NCBI GenBank assembly: GCA_903910705.1
Contig: CAIWAN010000085.1
Span: forward strand, 1-56,345
Reading direction: 5' to 3'
Source: an uncultured Candidatus Marinamargulisbacteria bacterium
GTDB lineage: Bacteria; Margulisbacteria; Riflemargulisbacteria; GWF2-35-9
DNA: 56,345 nucleotides
Shown here piece by piece: positions 10,903 through 20,516 of this stretch. A program made the position numbers and the translations under genes. Below the pieces are notes generated by a model. That model had not been told where the DNA came from and did no database searches. It worked only from the letters and a program-made list of their open reading frames with translations. How positions within the stretch are numbered: the stretch's first letter is position 1; the number at the start of each line of letters is the position of its first letter.

Positions 10903-11850
10903 ATGGCGACAATCGAGCAACGACCGCGTAATTATTATTACAAAAAGTATCGCATTGCGTATGCATTCATAGCCCCCACCTTGATAGGGATGATCATCAT
11001 GCATTTCATCCCTATTTTGCAGGGGATCTATATGTCCTTTTTGAGCCTGAATAATTATACGCTTAGTCAATATTTGGGTGCGCCAATGGTTTGGTTCCAA
11101 AATTACTATGATGTTTTGCTTAATCCCAGTAGTCCGATCCGTATCGGGTTATTGCAGTCCGTTCGAAATACCATTATTTACACGGTTCTCGTTACAACAG
11201 GGCAAATCGGCCTTGGAATGATCGTTGCGTTGATGTTGAATCTTGAGTTCCCCGGACGATCATTTGTCCGTACGCTCTTCTTATTCTCATGGATCGTTCC
11301 GACCTACGTAACCGGTATTTTGTGGGGCTTTATGTGGCAACAAAGCATCGGGATCATCAATATCATCTTAGTTGACTGGCTGCATCTGCTCCCAACGAAG
11401 CCTTTTTGGCTGGTCGGCCCTAATACGATTTGGGCTATCATTGTTCCGACTATTTGGCGTTATTGGCCGATGTCGATGATCATGTTGTTAGCCGGACTTC
11501 AGAATATTTCCGCCGAACTTTACGATGCGGTGAAAATTGATGGGGCTAATCGTTGGACAGCTTTCTGGAAGATCACATGGCCGCTTCTTCGTCCTGTCTG
11601 GATGATCCAAGTGTTGTTCGGTATGATCTACAATGTCTACTCGTTTAACATTGTCATCATGATGTTTGGTAATGGGGCAGGGTTCCCTGGTGAATGGGGC
11701 GACTTGATGATGACCAATATTTTTAGAAATTCCTTTATGCGATGGGATTTTGGTGTGGGCGCCGCGACCTCGGTCATTTTGTTGATGTTCATGATCATGG
11801 CTGTCAATATTTGGTTTAGATTCTATAAGAAAGCCGAGGAAAGCGTCTAA
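10903..11850 (+). CDS. Carbohydrate ABC transporter permease, MalF-like
   Basis: Multi-TM, EAA loop ELYDAVKIDGANRWTAFWKITWPLLRP. Confidence 0.92.
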   Translation: MATIEQRPRNYYYKKYRIAYAFIAPTLIGMIIMHFIPILQGIYMSFLSLNNYTLSQYLGAPMVWFQNYYDVLLNPSSPIRIGLLQSVRNTIIYTVLVTTGQIGLGMIVALMLNLEFPGRSFVRTLFLFSWIVPTYVTGILWGFMWQQSIGIINIILVDWLHLLPTKPFWLVGPNTIWAIIVPTIWRYWPMSMIMLLAGLQNISAELYDAVKIDGANRWTAFWKITWPLLRPVWMIQVLFGMIYNVYSFNIVIMMFGNGAGFPGEWGDLMMTNIFRNSFMRWDFGVGAATSVILLMFMIMAVNIWFRFYKKAEESV

Positions 11851-13667
11851 TGACTCCAAAACGCTGGTTAACCTATTATCAGGCAGAGCGAATAAAAAAA
11901 GTCGGCTTCATTGCTTTCATGTTGGTTCTCTTGGTGATCAATTGTTTTCCCATTTTCTGGATGGTTTTTAGCTCCTTAAAAAATAATAACGATATTCTTA
12001 GTGGTAATGTCGGGTTTAGTCGTGTCCAGAAAGATGTTTATTCTTTCTTTACGGACAAAAATGGCATTTATGTTTTCTCCATCGATGGGTCCATTTCAAA
12101 GTATAACCCTAACGATAAAAAGTTATTGGCTCATGTCACGGTCAAAGGGCAGGATGTTAATTATGCAAAAGACTCACACTATTTTTACCTAGCGAATTCT
12201 AATACAGGCATAGCCAAGATCGATCGAAATTCGTTAAAAGTTGTCCTTCAAACCCCTGCGCCGGTTAAGGGGTATGATACCAATAAATTTGGAAATGTGT
12301 CCGTTGAGGCTAGTGATAACAATCTTTACTACAGCGTCGAAATGGCGGGAATTCGTAATATCTATGTCTACGATAAGGACGCTCTTAAGTTAAAGCGCAT
12401 CATTCAGTTACCGATCAATGAAGACAGCATGATCCGATCGTTTAGCTTAAAGGCGGGGCAGCTTTACATCGGTACCGATACCGCCTTATTACAATTTGAC
12501 CTCGCTAAAGACAAGATCGTTCGCAAGGTCGATCTGGGTAAAGACTTTTATCCGTCCGGTATAGAGAAGGTTGTTTCTATCGAAGGGACTAAATTACAAC
12601 TTCTGACCCAATATAGTTTATTCGTTATCGATCTATCGGTCCAAAAGATCTCTCAAAAACTCAATTTTGGCATGAATCGTTTTGACGATGGATTCATCAA
12701 AGACGGTAATCTATGGATCGCTAATCCTGATGGGATCACCATTGTTGATATAAAGACCCAGAAAATATTGTCTCAGCAGGGTGGGCTTATTCGTGAATTA
12801 AAAGATGGCGTGAAGATTGATCCTCAAGCCGGTTACACCAGCCATGAGGTCAGTTCGGTGGCTTTGTATGGTAATGAACTATTGCTGGGCGCCTCTTACG
12901 GACGCGTTTCGTTCCTTCGTATTGGCGACAAGGCGCCTTATTACGATTTTCAGCTTCCCAAGGGTTACCGATTAGTGAAATGGTCTAATTATAGCGACCT
13001 CTGGAAGAATATCGACTTCGGACTGTATCTTCGAAACAGTATTATTATCAGTGGGTTTACGATGTTGTTTGCGATGATCTTAGCGACATTCGCTGCCTAT
13101 GCGTTGGTTCGATATAATTTTAAAGGAAATCGTGAGTTTGGTATCGCCATTCTATCGACGCAAATGATCCCTCAAATTATGTATCTGATCCCCTTGTTTA
13201 TCATGTTCAAATGGGTAACGGATGTGACGGGCATTCAGATCAAGGGAACGTTTACGGGGTTAGTGTTCATTTATACCGCTTTTTTTGTTCCGTTCTCTAT
13301 TTGGATCCTTCGAAGTTTTTTTGCAACCATTCCCGTTGAGCTTGAAGAGTCGGCCCGTATAGATGGGTGTAACGGATTTCAAGTATTCTGGAAAGTGAGT
13401 CTACCCTTAGCTATCCCAGGTATTATTGCTACGGGGATCTATGTTTTTCTGTCAGCATGGGATGAGTTAATGTTTGCGTGGGTGCTTACCAATGGACAAA
13501 CCATGACCATTCCTATCGGTATTCGTTTGTTTGTCGGTAATTTTCAGAATCGATATGATCTGATGATGGCAGCGGCTACGGTTGCCACTGTGCCGGTATT
13601 AGTGTTATTCTTTTTGTTGCAAAAGCACATTGTAAAGGGGTTAACAGCTGGGGCCGTGAAAGGATAG
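11850..13667 (+). CDS. Carbohydrate ABC transporter permease, MalG-like, with inserted beta-propeller-like domain
   Basis: N-terminal TM (VGFIAFMLVLLVINCFPIFWMVFSSLK) and C-terminal permease with EAA loop ELEESARIDGCNGFQVFWKVSLPLAIPG, separated by ~320 aa of propeller-like repeats (about 11997-12945). Confidence 0.9.
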   Translation: MTPKRWLTYYQAERIKKVGFIAFMLVLLVINCFPIFWMVFSSLKNNNDILSGNVGFSRVQKDVYSFFTDKNGIYVFSIDGSISKYNPNDKKLLAHVTVKGQDVNYAKDSHYFYLANSNTGIAKIDRNSLKVVLQTPAPVKGYDTNKFGNVSVEASDNNLYYSVEMAGIRNIYVYDKDALKLKRIIQLPINEDSMIRSFSLKAGQLYIGTDTALLQFDLAKDKIVRKVDLGKDFYPSGIEKVVSIEGTKLQLLTQYSLFVIDLSVQKISQKLNFGMNRFDDGFIKDGNLWIANPDGITIVDIKTQKILSQQGGLIRELKDGVKIDPQAGYTSHEVSSVALYGNELLLGASYGRVSFLRIGDKAPYYDFQLPKGYRLVKWSNYSDLWKNIDFGLYLRNSIIISGFTMLFAMILATFAAYALVRYNFKGNREFGIAILSTQMIPQIMYLIPLFIMFKWVTDVTGIQIKGTFTGLVFIYTAFFVPFSIWILRSFFATIPVELEESARIDGCNGFQVFWKVSLPLAIPGIIATGIYVFLSAWDELMFAWVLTNGQTMTIPIGIRLFVGNFQNRYDLMMAAATVATVPVLVLFFLLQKHIVKGLTAGAVKG

Positions 13668-13676
13668 GGTTGTCCC

Positions 13677-16600
13677 TTGATTAAAATTAGACGTATTTTA
13701 ATTGCTGCAACAACGGCAATGGTTGTTATCCTTATTCTTCTCTCCTTGCATTCATGTTCAACCTTTTCTGAGACTAAAAAGCAAATCGAACAGTCTCGAA
13801 AAGAAACAATAAGTATCCTTCGTTCTTCTTGGAACCATTTCAAAAATCGTCAAGGATTTCAAGGTGACTGGTGGTCTGAAAAATTTAAGCACCCTAAAAT
13901 GATTATGGATGATGGTCGTCCTAACGCCTTTATGGATAGTGGGGACCAAGATCTAGATGGTGTCGCGGATATCAATTGGTCTGACCCTAAACAACCCTTT
14001 GAGTTAGCAGCTGTGAGTGAATCAGCGTCCTATGCCATGCTTCGAGCTATTTGGATGAAGGATAAGAAAACCTTCGACAAAATATGGCGATGGACAAAAG
14101 ACAATCTTCAGCATAGTCAGATCCAATGGGTCTATTATTTCAAAGATATAAAGAGTCTCGAGAATGGTTGGAAAAAAGTCGATGACCTAGGCATAGAGCG
14201 TGACCATTTATTTGCCTGGCGCTGGACTCCAACGATTGCCGAACGTGATCGAAAAGGGGTTAGAGAAGATGGGATTATGTATTACCGATGGCAGCAACCA
14301 ACAAAGGGGCATAATCCAAATGAACCTTGGCGTGATGGTTGGGATGCTGCATCTGATGCTGATCAAGATATTGCGTTAGCCTTGATATATGCGGATGCCT
14401 TGTGGGGAAGCAAGCCTAAAGATATTCATTTTGATTATGCTTCTAATGCCAAGCAAATATTGAAAGATATTTGGAAGAAAGAAACCTATATTAAAAATAA
14501 TTATCGCTATTTAGCAGGTGGGCCCGGTATGCAATCGATCGAACCTGGATACTTGTCCCCGTTTAGTTATCGTGTTTTCGACGATTTTGATCCTGACCAT
14601 AGTTGGTTAGACCTAGTCGATTCATCCTATCGAGTCTTTAATGATGCCTCTATTGCTAAACTTTCAAATATTACCTACAAAACGGGCCAAGTCCAGAGTG
14701 AGAATCCGTTCAAACATCAACGATGGCCACGAGCAAATTTGATGCCTGATTGGGTGGCGATCAACAAACAGGGCAAGGTGGTGGATGGAGTCGAACGTCA
14801 AGAACCCGAGTTCGGAACCGATGCCTTCAGGGCCTTGTGGCGTATCGCGGTTGATTATGAATGGAACAAAGATCCTCGCGCCGAGACCTATCTAAAGCCC
14901 AAAAGTCCCTACGGTCCTTTTGATTTTCTTCATTTCCGCATGAATGATCGTCGAGGGGACTGGAAGCTAACCAAGAGTTACAACGAATCCAAACGTTTAG
15001 CCTCTGTTTATGAGCATAATGGAGCCTATAATTTATACGAAACGAATTATGAGCCTTCGATTAAGGTCAAAAATCGAATTGAAGATGCGAATAATTCTCG
15101 AGCGAATGCGGCACAGTATGGCGTCTATTTGTCTTTTTTTTGGTCCTCCTATCTTGCCGATCCCAATCAAAAATCTGCATCGATGGTGCAAAAGTTAGTG
15201 AGACCACTGATCACACCTGAGTTAAATGGATTTAGTCAGCGCGCCTATGTCGTCCCTCCAGATAAATTGAAAACGGAGTCACCTCAGAATATTGCTAGGC
15301 AAACCCCTCTTGATAAACGAAATCCTCGAGCGGAGATAGGTTTGCCCTATAATGAAACGGATGGTTGGTTATGTGAAGATTCTGCTGGTACCTATTGGAC
15401 ATTGTTCGATCATTCCGAGTGGAATAGTCAAATGGACTATTTTAGTAATACGTGGGCTTGGTTCGGGCTTGCCCAGTTTGCGGGGGTCATTAAAAACTTT
15501 TATACAACCAAAAACTTAAAACCTATAGTGAAGGGTTTGGATGTCTATTTGGATCGAGATTGTGATTTTAAGGCACTGGATTCGATCAGCTCTGAAGCAT
15601 TTTATATTCTTGCTTGGGGAAAAGATCGCAATCCAAAACACCGTGATTATTTTTATATGAAGATCGACTCCACGCAAAAAGGAGCAACGCCCATTTATGT
15701 AAAAATGGTGGAGACGTCGCAGTCATCAGGTAAATTCAAAGGAACCGTGTTTGTGGGGCTTGATAGCAGTGATGTGGATGATCGTATTGCAGGAAGTGTC
15801 GGAAAATACGTGGGAATTCAAGTCGTTCATCAACCCAATTACAAGAAACGTTATCGTATTGGGCAGATTATGTTAAATAAAATAATTGAAGATTTTGAGG
15901 ATGGTTCGCCGTTTGACTCAAATCCTATGGCGTGGTGGACGGATGCATTAAAACCCAATTCAGGAAAACCCAATTTCACGGTTGGGAAAGATAAAGGTAT
16001 TTATATTTGGCGTGACGAGAAATGGCATATACGATTCTTAGGGATTAAGCCGGATGACGTTTTTTCGGGGATGATCTTGACGGATGGACTTGTTCAGTCA
16101 GCTCAGTCAGTTGGGGTTCATACGGCAGATCAATTCCAACCTTTAAAAAAGTCCATTAACTTTACTTATGTTGAGAATAAAACGATGTCAGGTATTGACT
16201 TTACGATCCAAGGGAAATACGTCATTTTTGATATAAAGTATAATGGGAATTATCAACCCGATGCTTTTATGATTGGGAGCCACGGGGATTCTGCCTTTGG
16301 AGCCCCCCTTATTTTAAAGAATCAAGGCGAAACGGGAACCTATAAACTAAGTATCAATAAACAAAAAGCGGTTAATTCTCGATATTCACTTCAAATTGAT
16401 AAGACCTATATCGGCAAACCCTATCCCTATTTGGGGGGCGTATTGATCAATCAAGACCACATGGATTGGACAAAATATGATGAGATGTCTTTTGATCTAT
16501 ATCTTGAGAAAGATGTCGGTCCGATCCGTTGTGATATTCAGGATGCCAAGGGGACCGTTGCCATTCTGAATGAATATAATCCTTGGAGTGAGCTTAAAGG

Positions 16601-19600
16601 CCCCGGATGGTATAAATGGCGCTCCAATACGCCATTAGGTTTGGCGGTGAATGCAAATTTAGTCCAACCTTTCTCCATTCGTGATCGAGGTTGGTGGAAA
16701 GGATGGTCTTTTGATGAGAGTCGAAATGTTGATCGAACAAAAGAAATTGACCTCTCAAACATCCGAAATGTTATGTTTTGTGTTCATGGAGGAGCCGAGG
16801 ATTCGTCTAAGATCCTGATTGATAATTTGACCTTGGATCGGATCAATTATAATTATGGGGTTCATCCTCCTTGGTCGATAAAAAAAATCAATCTTTACGG
16901 TGATGACAATTATTTAAACCGTCTCGACCCGAGATTGCCTATTCGTCAAGAAATGGTGTACGTAGAGATTGCCGGCATTGACCGATCCCCCTCTACGATA
17001 GATAAGTTTCGGCTCAAACTTGAAACGAGCGATCAATTTCCTGGCTGTCGTCCTATTGTGATCGATGTTGTGGAAACTTCAGAGCGCTCTGGAATTTATC
17101 GGGGGTACTTTAAGGTTGGTATTCAAAGTGACCCAGCCCATAACGTTGTTGGCGCAGCAGAAGGACAATCGATAACGATAAAGCCTTTGATGACAACCGT
17201 TACGAGCAAAACACTTAAAGTGGGTTCATTTAAGATCTCAACGGTCATTGATCGTTTTGATGATCTCTCTGCTGGGCAATATCCAGGGTCATGGTGGGTA
17301 GATACCCTTGATCCTGCGTCCGGAAGACCCATTTACCCCGCTGGATTTAAATTGGGCTACTTTATATGGAAAGAAGACGGTGTTTGGCGAATTCGATTTA
17401 GTTCCGATCAAAAGCAACATCGATTTTCGGGGGTATTGAAATCTGATGGTGATATAAGCCTCACGAATCAACTTAAACAAAAAGGGGATGAGATCTCTCA
17501 GGTTTCCCCGACCGAAATAAAGTTTAATACGGTTGAAACTTCAGCTGAAGATGGGTTTGATTTTAAAACATCTGCAAAATATGTCGAGTTTGATATCCTC
17601 ATCGATGGCATGAAATATCCCTACCTTGTTTATGTGGGTGCCAATGATTGGAATAAGGCCTATTCCCTTCCTTTTACGATAATGAATGTCGGGAAAACGA
17701 AGTCGTATGAACTCAATGTCGTGGACAAGCTTTCTGTGTCTCCGCCCAATTCAATGCAGATAAAAAAGAACTATTTTTCGAAACTCTTTCCCTATGTTGG
17801 AAAGTGGGGGCTGAGTGGAGAGTTAATGCGTTGGAATGAGCAAGACGAGTTTTCTATGTGGGTTTATCTTCGTGAGGATGTTGGAAATATTCGCGTGGAT
17901 ATTGAAGATGTAAATCGTCAATCGGCGGCTATTCATGAATATGATCCATGGGATCCTAAGCGTGGCGCTGGTTGGTATAAATGGACCTCCGCTCATCCTT
18001 CAGGTATTGCTCTCGCCGAGAGAAAAATTGATTTCAAGAACCTTAAAGATCGTCAATTCTGGACGGCGTATAATACCCATTTAGAACGAAATGAAGATGT
18101 GTCACGACGTATTAAGCTGGACAAGATCCTCAATATTGAGGTCTGTGTCGGATCAGGTGAGAAACGAGATGCTCTTATCAATGTCGATGATCTGTGTTTG
18201 CTTCGTCCCAATCGTCATATTGGAGGAACCAGTCCAAAACGAGTTGAGAAGGTTGTGCTTTTTAGTGACCCCCCATATAAGAAAAAGATTACCAAGGAGA
18301 TAAGGGATCAAGACGTTTACGTCGAATTGGTCGGCATTGATGGGGATCGAAATGCCCAAGATAATGTTTTTTTAGAGGTGAAGACCAATGATAAATCGGC
18401 CATTATCAATAAAATTACAGTTCCGCTAAAAGAAACGGGGGTTAGTACGGGGATCTATCGGGGTGTTTTTCATATTGGTTTAGATTCAGATGAGCAAGAC
18501 GATATTATCGCGGCCCCTTGGCATAGCCAAATCATCCTCTCATCTGTAACGGATATCCCTTTTGAACGAACGTTTGACGTGGGTTTGATCAATTTGGTGC
18601 ATCTTGTGGATGATTTTAAAGATGGCAAGATCGATGATAAGTTCCCCGTTTCGTGGTGGGTCGCTGGCGATACGCCAGAAGCCCGATCTTACAAGCTCTC
18701 AACCACAAAGGTCGGGACTCAGTATGCTATGAGAGTCAATAAAAGGGTTAATTGCGACCTTTACCCCTATTTTGGAGCATGGGGACTTCGAGGTGAAGTG
18801 GCTAACTGGCGTGAAATGGAAGATTTTATGATGACGGTCTATCTAGATAAAGATCCTGGAGAGATCCGTGTTGATATTCAAGATGATAAGGGGCATATGG
18901 CAGTCCTGAGTGGCTATAATCCTTGGGATGCGGCGAAAGGGGCTGGGTGGTATACCTATAATTCGAGTACAGGGATCGGTCGGGATTATAAGAATGGTTT
19001 GTTGGATCTGACCCAAATTCGAAAACGATCGTTTTGGATGGGCTGGGATCCGACTGTCCAGCAGTACGGCGATGTGACAAAGACCTTTGATTTCAGTCAT
19101 GTCCAAAATGTCCAATTTCTGGTTGATGCTGAAGGTCAAACGAATAAATCTTTTGTAGTGGGGCGCGTTTATGTGACGAATTGGAATTATCATTTGGGAA
19201 AATCAGCGCCGCGATCCATTTCTCGACTGGCTCTGTATTATGATCCGAATTATTCGATCGAGATCCCCAAAAAGGGCTCAATATTCTTTAAAGAAAATTT
19301 TGCCCAGATCATCGGCATTGATAAAGATCCCACACGGGTTGATGTTTTTCCTGCTGCTATAGCTATTTCAAATGGTCGGGGGCATTATCAAGTAAAGACT
19401 CAGTTTAAAGAGACCGATATCAACAGTGGCGTGTATCGCGCAGGATTTGATCTGAATGCTTTTTTTAATCCCTCTGATGGAACCACTCCAACAGCAGGCA
19501 ATACGGTCCAAGTCATCGTGACTGCGAAAGATCATTCGGGAACATATATCATCAATTCACTCCAGCCATTTGAGCTGAAACGTTTAAAACAACTTCAGCA

Positions 19601-19730
19601 TGAAAAGGGGCTAAATACCGCGGGTCGTAAACTTCATTGGCCATGGATCATTATTGTGGTCGCATTACTTTCCTCGATGACGTTCTATTTGTATGGAAAA
19701 AATGATGAGCAAGACGAGGAAGCCGCTTAA
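13677..19730 (+). CDS. Membrane-anchored GH8 glycoside hydrolase with repeated CBM/Ig-like modules (2017 aa)
   Basis: VSESASYAMLRAIWMKDKKTFDKIWRWTKDNL and ASDADQDIALALIYADALW fit the GH8 signature. Repeated modules from ~15882. C-terminal TM WPWIIIVVALLSSMTFYLYG. Confidence 0.88.
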   Translation: MIKIRRILIAATTAMVVILILLSLHSCSTFSETKKQIEQSRKETISILRSSWNHFKNRQGFQGDWWSEKFKHPKMIMDDGRPNAFMDSGDQDLDGVADINWSDPKQPFELAAVSESASYAMLRAIWMKDKKTFDKIWRWTKDNLQHSQIQWVYYFKDIKSLENGWKKVDDLGIERDHLFAWRWTPTIAERDRKGVREDGIMYYRWQQPTKGHNPNEPWRDGWDAASDADQDIALALIYADALWGSKPKDIHFDYASNAKQILKDIWKKETYIKNNYRYLAGGPGMQSIEPGYLSPFSYRVFDDFDPDHSWLDLVDSSYRVFNDASIAKLSNITYKTGQVQSENPFKHQRWPRANLMPDWVAINKQGKVVDGVERQEPEFGTDAFRALWRIAVDYEWNKDPRAETYLKPKSPYGPFDFLHFRMNDRRGDWKLTKSYNESKRLASVYEHNGAYNLYETNYEPSIKVKNRIEDANNSRANAAQYGVYLSFFWSSYLADPNQKSASMVQKLVRPLITPELNGFSQRAYVVPPDKLKTESPQNIARQTPLDKRNPRAEIGLPYNETDGWLCEDSAGTYWTLFDHSEWNSQMDYFSNTWAWFGLAQFAGVIKNFYTTKNLKPIVKGLDVYLDRDCDFKALDSISSEAFYILAWGKDRNPKHRDYFYMKIDSTQKGATPIYVKMVETSQSSGKFKGTVFVGLDSSDVDDRIAGSVGKYVGIQVVHQPNYKKRYRIGQIMLNKIIEDFEDGSPFDSNPMAWWTDALKPNSGKPNFTVGKDKGIYIWRDEKWHIRFLGIKPDDVFSGMILTDGLVQSAQSVGVHTADQFQPLKKSINFTYVENKTMSGIDFTIQGKYVIFDIKYNGNYQPDAFMIGSHGDSAFGAPLILKNQGETGTYKLSINKQKAVNSRYSLQIDKTYIGKPYPYLGGVLINQDHMDWTKYDEMSFDLYLEKDVGPIRCDIQDAKGTVAILNEYNPWSELKGPGWYKWRSNTPLGLAVNANLVQPFSIRDRGWWKGWSFDESRNVDRTKEIDLSNIRNVMFCVHGGAEDSSKILIDNLTLDRINYNYGVHPPWSIKKINLYGDDNYLNRLDPRLPIRQEMVYVEIAGIDRSPSTIDKFRLKLETSDQFPGCRPIVIDVVETSERSGIYRGYFKVGIQSDPAHNVVGAAEGQSITIKPLMTTVTSKTLKVGSFKISTVIDRFDDLSAGQYPGSWWVDTLDPASGRPIYPAGFKLGYFIWKEDGVWRIRFSSDQKQHRFSGVLKSDGDISLTNQLKQKGDEISQVSPTEIKFNTVETSAEDGFDFKTSAKYVEFDILIDGMKYPYLVYVGANDWNKAYSLPFTIMNVGKTKSYELNVVDKLSVSPPNSMQIKKNYFSKLFPYVGKWGLSGELMRWNEQDEFSMWVYLREDVGNIRVDIEDVNRQSAAIHEYDPWDPKRGAGWYKWTSAHPSGIALAERKIDFKNLKDRQFWTAYNTHLERNEDVSRRIKLDKILNIEVCVGSGEKRDALINVDDLCLLRPNRHIGGTSPKRVEKVVLFSDPPYKKKITKEIRDQDVYVELVGIDGDRNAQDNVFLEVKTNDKSAIINKITVPLKETGVSTGIYRGVFHIGLDSDEQDDIIAAPWHSQIILSSVTDIPFERTFDVGLINLVHLVDDFKDGKIDDKFPVSWWVAGDTPEARSYKLSTTKVGTQYAMRVNKRVNCDLYPYFGAWGLRGEVANWREMEDFMMTVYLDKDPGEIRVDIQDDKGHMAVLSGYNPWDAAKGAGWYTYNSSTGIGRDYKNGLLDLTQIRKRSFWMGWDPTVQQYGDVTKTFDFSHVQNVQFLVDAEGQTNKSFVVGRVYVTNWNYHLGKSAPRSISRLALYYDPNYSIEIPKKGSIFFKENFAQIIGIDKDPTRVDVFPAAIAISNGRGHYQVKTQFKETDINSGVYRAGFDLNAFFNPSDGTTPTAGNTVQVIVTAKDHSGTYIINSLQPFELKRLKQLQHEKGLNTAGRKLHWPWIIIVVALLSSMTFYLYGKNDEQDEEAA
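15882..19570 (+). repeat. Three tandem protein-level modules in the GH8 protein (about 15882-17239, 17240-18600, 18601-19570)
   Basis: Each begins IEDFEDG../VIDRFDDLSAG../LVDDFKDG.. with WW..D, shares PYLG/PYVGKWGLSGE/PYFGAWGLRGE, (I)RVDIQD..A.L..YNPWD..KGAGWY and ends in an Ig-like IGIDRxP...ETxxxSGIYRGxFxxG segment. Confidence 0.85.
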
Positions 19731-19736
19731 TCCTTA

Positions 19737-20516
19737 ATGGAAATCCTTCAAAATGATTCGATACAAGTAGGGGTATGCCCCGAAAAAGGGGGGCGGATAT
19801 TTTCTCTGTCCTTTTGTGGTGGGGATGACCGATTCTACCATGCTGCCCACGTTGAGACCTCAACCGGTTGGAATAACTGGGGGGGGGATGTTTTGTGGGT
19901 TGCACCCCAATCAACCTGGGGATGGCCACCGCCTCAAGAATGGGAAACGGTTCTTTGGGATATGTTGCCCGATGATGAGGGCGTATTGCTTTTATCAGGA
20001 CTTTTTCGTGGGACTCAACTGCAACGACATATCGATTTCGAAGGGACAAATACTGTTCGGGTAGTGAATACGCTGCGTGCGATCAGTGAACCCTGTGATT
20101 GGGGGCTTTGGAATGTGACACAGCTCCCTGTAGAAGGAGTAACCGTATCGACAGCGTGTGATAGCGCCATTCATGTTTTTGAATATCCACCCGATATTGA
20201 TCTAGCGACCTTAAGACAAGCTGGTTGCCTGTCAGGTGAGAGTTCGATTGTTTTATCCTCGATCATCGACGCCCCTGATTATAAAGTGGGCTGGTATGAT
20301 CCTGTTGGGCAGACGACGATCCACTATCCAGATGGGGTAAAGCTCATCAAACAGTTCGAATTGCAACCCAAAGCGGCTAATTATCCTCATGGGGGAAATG
20401 TGGAGTTCTATCGCTGCAAACAGTATCAAGAGGCTGAGATTGGTTGGTCTCGGGTCAAACTAAAGCCCGGTGAGTCGGTCTCTGTGACACAACGTTTTAC
20501 CTTGGTCAAAGAATGA
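19737..20516 (+). CDS. DUF4380-like / galactose-mutarotase-like fold protein
   Basis: GGRIFSLSF, NNWGGDVLWVAPQSTWGWPPPQEWE. Confidence 0.6.
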   Translation: MEILQNDSIQVGVCPEKGGRIFSLSFCGGDDRFYHAAHVETSTGWNNWGGDVLWVAPQSTWGWPPPQEWETVLWDMLPDDEGVLLLSGLFRGTQLQRHIDFEGTNTVRVVNTLRAISEPCDWGLWNVTQLPVEGVTVSTACDSAIHVFEYPPDIDLATLRQAGCLSGESSIVLSSIIDAPDYKVGWYDPVGQTTIHYPDGVKLIKQFELQPKAANYPHGGNVEFYRCKQYQEAEIGWSRVKLKPGESVSVTQRFTLVKE

